The notes under the pieces are model-generated. The model was not told the DNA's origin, searched no databases, and saw only the letters and a list, made by a program, of their open reading frames with translations. From contig JAGMVK010000001.1 of the NCBI GenBank assembly GCA_020747065.1, positions 3,472,001 to 3,536,000 on the forward strand: a stretch of 64,000 nt of DNA, read 5' to 3'. Positions 56,561-64,000 of the stretch are shown here, in pieces. The translations under genes were made by a program, and so were the position numbers. The DNA comes from Cadophora sp. MPI-SDFR-AT-0126. Its lineage: Eukaryota > Ascomycota > Leotiomycetes > Helotiales > Ploettnerulaceae. The first letter of the stretch is position 1. The number at the start of each line of letters is the position of its first letter.

Positions 56561-57412
56561 TATTTACACATAAGTAACTCTATAGCTAAGAGACTGTTAA
56601 GTTGAAATCTAATAAGTTAATTAATTCTCTACTACTATAAGTAGCTTTTATAAATAATTAGCAGCTTTCTTATATGATTATAATATTATGTTATAATCTA
56701 TAAGAGTAGATCTTAGAATACTTTACTTAAGCGATACCTTCTATAAAGACTTATTATTTACTATTTCTTTAAGAGCGCATATAATATCATACTTAGTATG
56801 TTAAAACTTTATAATAAGATTAATTTATATTCTAAATTTGAAGAAAATCGATTAGAGATTAAAATATTAAATAATTATTAAAGTTAAGTGGTATAAGAAG
56901 CCGTGAGGTTAAGCGAGGTGGCCGGAATGCGGGGGTAGCCTGTATGGGGGGATTAGACGTTCTATAAACAAGAGTTAAAAGGCTTACCGCGTAACTTGAA
57001 ACTAAAAAGGAAGAGTAATTTGTAAGGCATTATTTTAAGGCCACCGAAACCAAGTCGAAAGAGCTGTGAAAAGCTCAGAGAGCATATGAAAGCTAGCAAG
57101 ATAGGCAAAAACCCGGGGGAAAGTGGCACCGACTACTACTCCGATATTGAAGAACCTAGCAACAAACATGGAGCACACGAAGCTGCAAGACAAGGCAAGA
57201 CTTCTAAAAGCAACCTTCTTCCCGATAGTGACGTCAGGTTTGGCTAGAGACTAATTATCGATTAGATGCGGTTCGTGTTAACTAACGACTCGTTGGAGCG
57301 TTCGATATATTTTTACTCAACTTCTCTGCACTATATATCCCCTAGCAACGTATCCGCGCGATAAACTCATTTAAATAAGAGAACAAAAGCTAATTATAAT
57401 ATATTCAATTGC
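56561..57412. other. AT-rich, RIP-like tract
   Basis: The first ~350 bases are strongly AT-rich and full of TA dinucleotides, as expected after repeat-induced point mutation. The following ~330 bases (56900-57240) have more normal composition and show frame-like stretches with TAG/TAA interruptions, but I recognise no protein. Confidence 0.6.
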
Positions 57413-58792
57413 ATAGACATAGCGTCCGCGGCTCTGATTATCTAGCTCTAAATTTAAGACAGCGATAAGCTTTTCGAAGGGTTTTCAGGAAAGGGAATAA
57501 CTCGCGATAGACAGTTTTCCGATTCCTAGATTACAACTAGACTTCATAAAGAGGACTTAGAGCAAAATGCGTTAATTATAGCTGATCGCTAGATAACTAT
57601 TAATATTACGAGAGCCTGTTATACTAATAGACAACTACTTACAGCATCCCTCTCACAAGAGCAATCTACTGCTAATAATCGTAAAGCTACTTATAAGCTT
57701 GCTAGAGTTCCTGTACTAGAACCCGTTGCGCTATAGATGGTGTCTTCCGAGCTTCTCGATAGCGAGGTCATAGCTAAACTTACCGATCTGTACGTCTTAT
57801 AGACGACTTGATCAATGAGGGCAACGCTTCTATTTTCTATATAAATAAGGAAGCCTAGGATAGTGAACAGGCCGAATCATCTTCATAGGCCGCACCTAGG
57901 CACCTACCTATAGCCTTGAAATAACAATGCACCGCGTGTTAAGATACGTTCATCTAGTGCGAGCTTGCACGAACACCATGCAAACATAAGTATACTGAGA
58001 TTACATTCGAGGTCTCTTCTTAGACTTTACTCACTGATAACACGTTATCTCAGCCTCGCTCCTGCAAGTAACCTATCACGTTTAGCAGTAGAGTGCGAAT
58101 CCATTTGATATTTGCACTCGTCAGAAGTTTCAAGTCCGAAAAGATCAAGTTCGATACTCTGGATTAAACGTATTATTCTAATCAGCTATACTTAGCTTTT
58201 ATTAGGGTAGAAAACATCTTAGAGGAGAAAGCCACGAGCCTTAAGTGCTCTACTATTACTTATATAGTCTACAAGTCCGAATCTCACCTAAAGGACCGTC
58301 CTGTAGATACTAGACTGCAGTAAGTCCTTGTAGCAACTATGGAGCATGAGTAGCAGCGATACTTCAATTGTTAGCGAGTCATTGAGCTTGAAGTCGAATA
58401 AAATCACATTACATATATTCTCTTGCTTTATTTATATAAGCATGTTTGCTTATAATCATGCTAAGTACAAATGCGGCTCGCAATTCTACTACCTTTGCGG
58501 CGAAAGATAGAAGACCTATCGATATGCTACATAGGACGAGAACCGACTTCTTACTTATACAAATAGTATCGCTGCTCGTCGAACAGTTGCAGATCCGCCA
58601 CGACAAGCCGCACGCGTTCAATATACATTCCAGAATTTAAGGCAACGACACCTGTATAATCATCAGAGCTAGCAGTATATGAGAGGTCCTCATCAATACG
58701 AGGAGTGTTATCATCAGTTGCCGTTATACATTTTTAAGTGTCGACAGTGCAACATTCAAGCTTATAATAGGTGCAAAATCAATAAAATTTGA
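57413..58792 (+). pseudogene. RIP-degraded RING-IBR-RING (RBR) ubiquitin-ligase-like gene
   Basis: The gene can be read codon by codon across this tract. The start codon is now ATA. An N-terminal helix region (LII*L*I*D, then LHKEDLEQNALIIADR and LLTASLSQEQ) matches the usual leader of fungal IBR proteins. After a lost first intron come the zinc-binding parts: QCTAC*DTFI*CELARTPCKH, ITFSSRV, then the IBR part and CGSQFYYLCGER*K, and the tail DENRLL...RGPHQYEECYH, KCRQCNIQAYNRC. Its stop is TGA at 58790. Within exons the in-frame stops are TAG or TAA at former Gln or Trp codons, never TGA. Conserved cysteines have become Tyr (TGC to TAC), all G-to-A or C-to-T. No frameshifts were noticed. One intron boundary (before 58466) also appears to have lost its donor G. 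The product cannot be functional. Confidence 0.85.
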
Positions 58793-59534
58793 GCTGAGAG
58801 CTTGCAATAGGTATTTGACAAGTATATTTAGATGATTTCAGACCTGTACGCTCACACTACAGAGGTGCGTTAGCTGCTAAGCAAGATATGATCCTCTGAG
58901 AAGCCGAGCTGAATCGTAAGGGCGTACCGAAGAGGGCCTGCTCGAAGGCAGCCGGTGGCGTCGAAGAACTCGTTCGCGCAATAATTCGCTTCATTCGGAG
59001 TTGGTGTGCAAGGTTCATTCCTGACAATTAGTTCCACTATAGAGGGATAGCTGATGCGATATCATCCAATGGTGAGTTTAAGACTAGTTTCTGCTTAAAA
59101 GGTGGTGCTTAACTCCCTGGAGTTGAGAAAAGTCAGAACTCCTTCGCTATCTGTTTCCCTTCTTCACTCACGCGAAAGAGTTGAAAGCCGTAAGCACACG
59201 GTAAGCCAAAACGAGCACGTCAAGTGTTATGGTACTAACCAAGTGTACAGAGGAGATTATTATTTCCTGGAAGTCGAGCAGGTAAGTTGTTGACGGTTTT
59301 CAAGGGATATGGAATTTTAAAGTACAGAAAAACAGGTCGAGATGGAGCACATCATATCAACATGCAGCATTGCGTACCATGAATTTGTTGAAAGTGGTGA
59401 TTGATTCCTCCAGGCTACCATTGACTACTTGCATGGATATTTGCCGCGAGCAGATTGAAGGTGTTTTCTAGCGCCTGTGTTGAGCGAGGAGAGAATTCAT
59501 GGTGGGGTAAAAGTAAACAATAGTAAGACATCGC
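58793..59534. other. Intergenic, no gene seen
   Basis: Composition returns to normal to the right. A GTGGGGTA box is at 59502-59509. No coding signal found. Confidence 0.45.
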
Positions 59535-60010
59535 TTAATCCAGGAGCGGCATGGAGAAGAAATTCAGGTCCTGGATGGCAGTGACAATCCTATTGGACAG
59601 TTCACTTTCTAGTTGCTCGTATGAAAAGTGCAGTGAATGTCCAGGTGAAGTTGATAACTTACTGCGTAGACCATCTGTGGTGATAGAAGCAGGAGATAAC
59701 TTTATCGAACCCGGTTCTGATCCTTGCTGTTCAGTCTCCAGTTTTTGGAGGGGCACAAGTACTGTGATAGGACAATCTCTGAAGCATCGCTTCCACTCCT
59801 TTAAAAGTAGTCTTCAGATCGCTGCATTAGTATTCTAGTGGGTGACCACATCTCGCAGAGATCTGGTTCTCAATGCACGGCTATCTTCAGGGGTCAATCT
59901 TCAACCTGCCAGTAGCGTAGCCCAAGCGAGAAGCATATAGCCATACAGTTCTGGTGGGGAGCAAATATAGTTTCAGGAAGTGCGCAAGTGGTATTTTGGC
60001 CTATAGGGGC
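59535..60010 (-). pseudogene. Possible decayed coding remnant
   Basis: On the minus strand one frame reads protein-like for about 150 codons with several in-frame stops: LYGYMLLAWATLLAG, then LTPEDSRALRTRSLRDVVTH, LLLKEWKRCF and ELSNRIVTAIQDLNFFSMPLLD before a final stop. Only the last 73 codons are fully open. I do not recognise the family. It could also be a gene whose short introns I have not resolved. Weak call. Confidence 0.3.
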
Positions 60011-60194
60011 TTTACATTGAACGTGGTAGTTTAGAAAGCATAGACGCCTTCTCTTCAACTGGGCGAGGAAGTTCAAATGAGCATTGAGGAACATCATGAG
60101 CTACAAGAGAAGTTCAGTGCTCAACAGCTGGTACGTCACACTTCAAGGGCAGTCGAGAACATAAAAGTGATTTCTCTTTTCTAAAAATTTGCTT

Positions 60195-62919
60195 TTATGC
60201 ATACCTGAGACCCGAGTTAGGTTTCTCGGTATCATGAGCTGTACTGAAAGCGCAATGTCCCACCCTATTTTGCACTGATACAACACCCCACCTCAGTGGC
60301 AACAGATGGCATTCCCCCGCGACATCATTCCGAAGCCCATGACAAGCCGCACTGATCGCGAAACTGTTCGTAGCCACCAAAGGCATAACTCCCTTATACC
60401 GCCGAAAGCCAACGAGGACAAGTCCGATGGCTAGAGCAATGCCTACAAGTATAGCTTGAAACACCTGTCAGTACATGAAGCCAGAGATGTATCGTGCGAG
60501 GCATACTTATGAACAGAGCGATCGGACTATATCCACAAGTTGAGAAAGAACTATCATTATCAACGCTCCCATCCGGAAAGAAGGCCGTAATCCTCGCCAA
60601 AAATAAGCTCTGCGAAATTAACCAATGCATGATCCCGGAAGACGCGTAGAATGGTATACCATATCTCAGCGGTAGACTTATAAAATAAGTAGACCTCTGA
60701 ATACCTTCCGGTTCGGAGACACGCAGCGGTCTCTGCTTCCGGAACATCTCGCTGAATTCTTTTTGGACGAGGAAGCAGCTGAGTATAGCGTTGTAGAAGA
60801 CGTATAGGATAGAAAGTATGAGTTGAGGAAAGTTGGCCAGAAGGATGTTGGAGATGAGGCCTGCGGGGTCGTGTGTGGGCAGCCCGATATTGAGGTAAGT
60901 GTAGGGGGTTAGATGACCGAAGCCGAGCAACCACCAGGAGGGTACGCTTGCTTTCAAAAAGCTTCGAGCTGATAAACATTTCACCCCAAGACCCAATAAA
61001 CATCCGGAAATTGCGAGAATTATCACCCATCTGATGAGCGTCTTATTAGATTCGTAGTTCGAAGGACTTGGAAACTTACATTGACAACAAGAAAGCCCAT
61101 CTTCTACTACTGGCCGCAGCTCCCCAGAAGGGCTTTCTCTCCTGCCACTGTCTTGGGTCTTTCCAAAGTATCAATTCTGCTTTGGTCCTCTTGGTCTTGA
61201 AAGTCCTTCGCATCGTGAAATCATCTTTAGTTGCCAAGCACATATCAGCTGTCTTAAGTTCCGGAGTTTGTAAAAAGGATTGGATCGCGTCGCCGAGTGT
61301 GTAAAGGACCTGCTTCTCATTCTCCTCCCATGCCGCCCATTGGTATTTGCGTGTCCACCAGACCACGATCATGATGCCTGTCTTGAGAAGATTGAGGATA
61401 CAAACAGTGATCATTATTTGTGGAGAGTATTCAAACCTGCAACGGTCCCCAGCTGTTGCCGGAGGCTGGATATAACAGTAGTCAACCTCGTAGTACCGTG
61501 GGCTTAGATACCATTTGACGACCTCGCCAGAGGGGAGATTTGATGAGTAGAAATTATTTAGAGATGAACTTTGCGGGCCGTAACCTACTGCCCATTGGTT
61601 CTTAGCGTAGTTGTCGTTTCTTGGGATGATGGATGCGTAGATTAGAAGGCTGTCGTTGACTTGTTGCTCTGGCGAGCGAGTGTCATTTTTAGTGACAATA
61701 ACAACATTACCAAGGGGACTCCAATAGTCATTATAGAGCTTGAAACAACTGGAGACGCTAGATCTCGTATATGAACCGATCGTCGCATTGTGTTGCATCT
61801 CGGAAATGACGTCCTGAGCACTAAGGATTGGTATTTGCCAGCCGGGGAAACCTCGATGGCGGGCTGTAACCCAACTGTAGCCTGGATCTCCTAAGCCACG
61901 AGAAGCTGCAGTATCAAGGTTCCAAGAGCTGCTCGTGCTATTAAGGAAGTAGGAATTCACTACTGTGACGGTGTAGTCATTGGATGCCAGTGATGTGAAG
62001 ACGGCAGAATTGTAACTAGGACTGTGAGCAAGTCACTATAAAATCGTAGGATATACTCACATCAAATGCAGAGGTAACGAAGTCGATGCCAGTAAGATCC
62101 AAGAGAATTGTCTCCATCGCCCAATGCTTGTGAAATTTCGCACGCTCGGAACTCCAATATCTAACCACTTGTTGAGTTCATGTGCCCTGTTGATATCTGC
62201 TCGTGTTGGCGCCGCCAGCAATTGCATGCAGTAGTTAGAAGCCATCAACATGCCGGTACTCAACAGGTTAATCAGCAAGTGAAGCCATATATTCAACAGC
62301 TTGGTTTTGCTGCATGATCCTTGGTAGATAATACCGACTCCATTGGAATGAGGATAATGCGCATGGGCATACAGCGTCAGCGTAAAGTTGGCAATTAGGA
62401 CCGCAGCAATCATAGTAGTGTGCAAAAGAAGAGCCTGACTGCGTTTGGACATCCAGATACGCCAACTCGTGTGTTCATTTTCTCCAATCTTGGGAAACCA
62501 GAGTTTCAAGTTGTCCTTGGATGCCACACCAGCGGCGGTCCAATTTCGGAATTCATCCACATTTTCTACCCTGCGTACTTGTTCTTTGATCGCTTCGCTC
62601 GGCTCGGTTACGTCTGAAGATCTTGAGGTAATATGTTCATGATCGAGATCGTGGTCAGGCAGATCCGTACTAGTAGACGTCAGTTGTACTTCTCGGGAGA
62701 AAAGAAAAAAACGTACCGATTTTGTGCCTCCAAATGGCTTGAGGAGGTCTCAATCGTCGCACTTGCCATTGGTGACTCGCTGCCGCCTGACTCTGTCTGG
62801 TTCGTGACAGACGAGGCTGGGGGCAAGGGCTTCCTCCTCAGCTCACTAGGTTGCTGAGCAGACTCCGGCCGAGCATCCTGCACATTAATCGATGGACCCG
62901 ATGCTATATCTGGCTGCAT
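60195..62919 (-). CDS. DUF6536-like multi-pass membrane protein
   Basis: Member, as I recognise it, of a widespread fungal membrane family of unknown function (DUF6536). Five exons (62919-62717, 62669-62061, 62021-61080, 61030-60507, 60454-60195) give 845 aa. After a ~120-residue hydrophilic N-terminus come the family marks: AAVLIANFTLTLYA, GIIYQGSCSKTKLLNIWLHLLINLLSTGML (key parts SCSKTK and LHLLINLLSTG), ASNYCMQLLAAPTR, then LDIGVPSVRN and LPLHLIPSYNSAVF. A long extracytoplasmic region with NxT/S sites follows. The C-terminal half holds several helices, including WWLLGFGHLTPYTYLN, and ends with GFRRYKGVMPLVATNSFAISAACH and RWGVV...GHCAFS. The last intron acceptor was placed so that LFI continues into TILVGIALAIG. 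The gene is intact although its left neighbour is RIP-mutated. Confidence 0.87.
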
Positions 62920-63791
62920 GCTGCAAATTCTCGCAGCAACAAAAGATAGAGAGGTGTAAATGATAACAGTCTGTATATACTAGATATTGGGTTGCTTGTA
63001 GCACGAGTCCCGCTCGTCAATGAGGCTTGTACGAGTACAACGAGCTGAAAACGCCCAATTGAGAGCCTCGTACGTATCAATGTTGCGGCTGGGCAGTGAC
63101 ACGTACGAGACTGAGGAAGGTGCCAAGGTCCAGAATCAAGAAAGATAAGTTTAACCTTTATTTAGGTGGGTAACCACCAGCGAATACCTGCTGATGTAAA
63201 GTTTTCATTTTCAAAATCACAAGCAGTAGCCTGCCCATTGCTCGAACCAGTTGAATTGATTTTGCCGTAACATGCAAGGCGCGGTGTGGTGGCTTACACA
63301 GCCACCTGTTGTTTTCACACAACTCGACGAAAACCTGGACGGCATGTATTTCTGACCAATGTTGATGCTTTCTCACAGTTATTTATACGAATTCTTCGCC
63401 TAGCTGAGCATCTGAGAGCCTAAGTCAAGAAAGTCAGGGTGAAGCATGCATAGGGACCATGTCAGCCTCATGTGAAGCTGTTGAGTCAAAACATGACCTC
63501 CCACTCCCACGCAATTCAGAAGCCTTGCGGAATTTGTGGAATATCTTCAGGCCATATACTTTTTCTTTTCAGAATATGGCCAGAGCAAGCATTAAGGAAA
63601 GTCTATCAGTACTGGTTAACGATTTCAAATTCGCTGATAGGTCGATTGTTAGCGAGCCAGAAGCATCACTCTTAAGTTGAACTTTTGCACAACGATCCGA
63701 TACTTAGACGTTCGTGTGATCTTTCACTCTCCGAGCTTGACCCGGTTTACTCTCCTACACCCTCCGACTGAATTCATCAGGAAACAATCGA
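62920..63791. other. Upstream region of the membrane-protein gene
   Basis: Promoter and flank of the DUF6536-like gene. Short open frames only; no gene called. Confidence 0.5.
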
Positions 63792-63991
63792 TGTATCTCT
63801 GAGTATGTGTAGGATCTTCATGTCTACCACTGAGTATGATTCGGATGCGTAGGTGTGAAAGCATCCATATATCTACACTATACCTGAGTCCAGTCAGTTT
63901 GCGGATGTCAACGATGGCGCAAAGGCAGGGGCTTAGAGTCCCCACAATATCCATGCCAAGAAAACAGGAGCAGCAATTGCTCAGTTTCATG
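63792..63991. repeat. ~200-bp dispersed repeat, copy 2
   Basis: Direct copy of the repeat at 56359-56560. This copy is less AT-biased (for example CATGTCTACC and CCCCACAATATCC), so copy 1 or both carry transition changes. The repeat ends just before the window edge, so a longer element to the right cannot be excluded. Confidence 0.8.
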
Positions 63992-64000
63992 GTCTGTGAA

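Noticed and set aside
56359..63991. A complete LTR retrotransposon between the two ~200-bp repeats
   Set aside because: The interior holds an ordinary spliced membrane-protein gene and an RBR relic, with no gag, protease, reverse transcriptase or integrase motifs and no obvious primer-binding site or polypurine tract.
1..64000. tRNA or rRNA genes
   Set aside because: No cloverleaf-compatible box A/box B pair or rRNA-like segment was recognised by eye; a covariance-model scan would be decisive.

Overview
The window is nuclear DNA of a filamentous ascomycete (Pezizomycotina). Coding genes are broken by short (39-150 bp) GT...AG introns. The gene content is typical of this group: several HET-domain genes, a DUF6536-type membrane protein, GPI and small secreted proteins, and a multi-exon ABCC transporter. 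One AT-rich tract carries the C-to-T / G-to-A signature of repeat-induced point mutation (RIP). A leotiomycete-like source is my guess; nothing in the sequence proves the class. I rebuilt exon structures by hand from splice sites and family motifs, and every spliced total reported is a whole number of codons.

Left part (0-13 kb): a 13-exon ABCC transporter, a Ser/Thr-rich GPI-anchored wall protein, a long gene-poor stretch, a small secreted protein behind a CTTCAA microsatellite, and a five-exon secretory FKBP prolyl isomerase.

Middle (13.8-37.5 kb): an accessory-looking block. Four HET-domain genes (one apparently broken) alternate with small-molecule genes: two short-chain dehydrogenases, an ACS-family MFS permease, a metal-dependent cyclase/hydrolase, an alpha/beta hydrolase with an Asp nucleophile, and a P450. 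Two surface or secreted proteins also lie here. Palindromic or tandem GCGGGG / GTGGGG(TA) boxes, which fit the CreA/Mig1 consensus SYGGRG, sit in several of the promoters.

Right part (41.7-55 kb): housekeeping-like genes (Vps62 family, dynamin-family GTPase, S10 carboxypeptidase) enclose two unusual ones. The gene at 49119-50282 encodes a near-copy of the histone H3 N-terminal tail in frame with an F-box protein; K4 and K9 are kept, while acetylatable K14 and K18 are replaced. The gene at 53434-55038 encodes a low-complexity protein with a PVQQ repeat tract and an RGG box, followed by a repeat-bearing downstream region.

Right end (56.3-64 kb): two diverged copies of a ~200-bp TG...CA repeat bracket about 7.2 kb. 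Inside are a RIP-degraded RING-IBR-RING (RBR) ubiquitin-ligase-like gene, still readable codon by codon although its start codon, many cysteines and its Gln/Trp codons are mutated, and an intact five-exon DUF6536-like multi-pass membrane protein gene.
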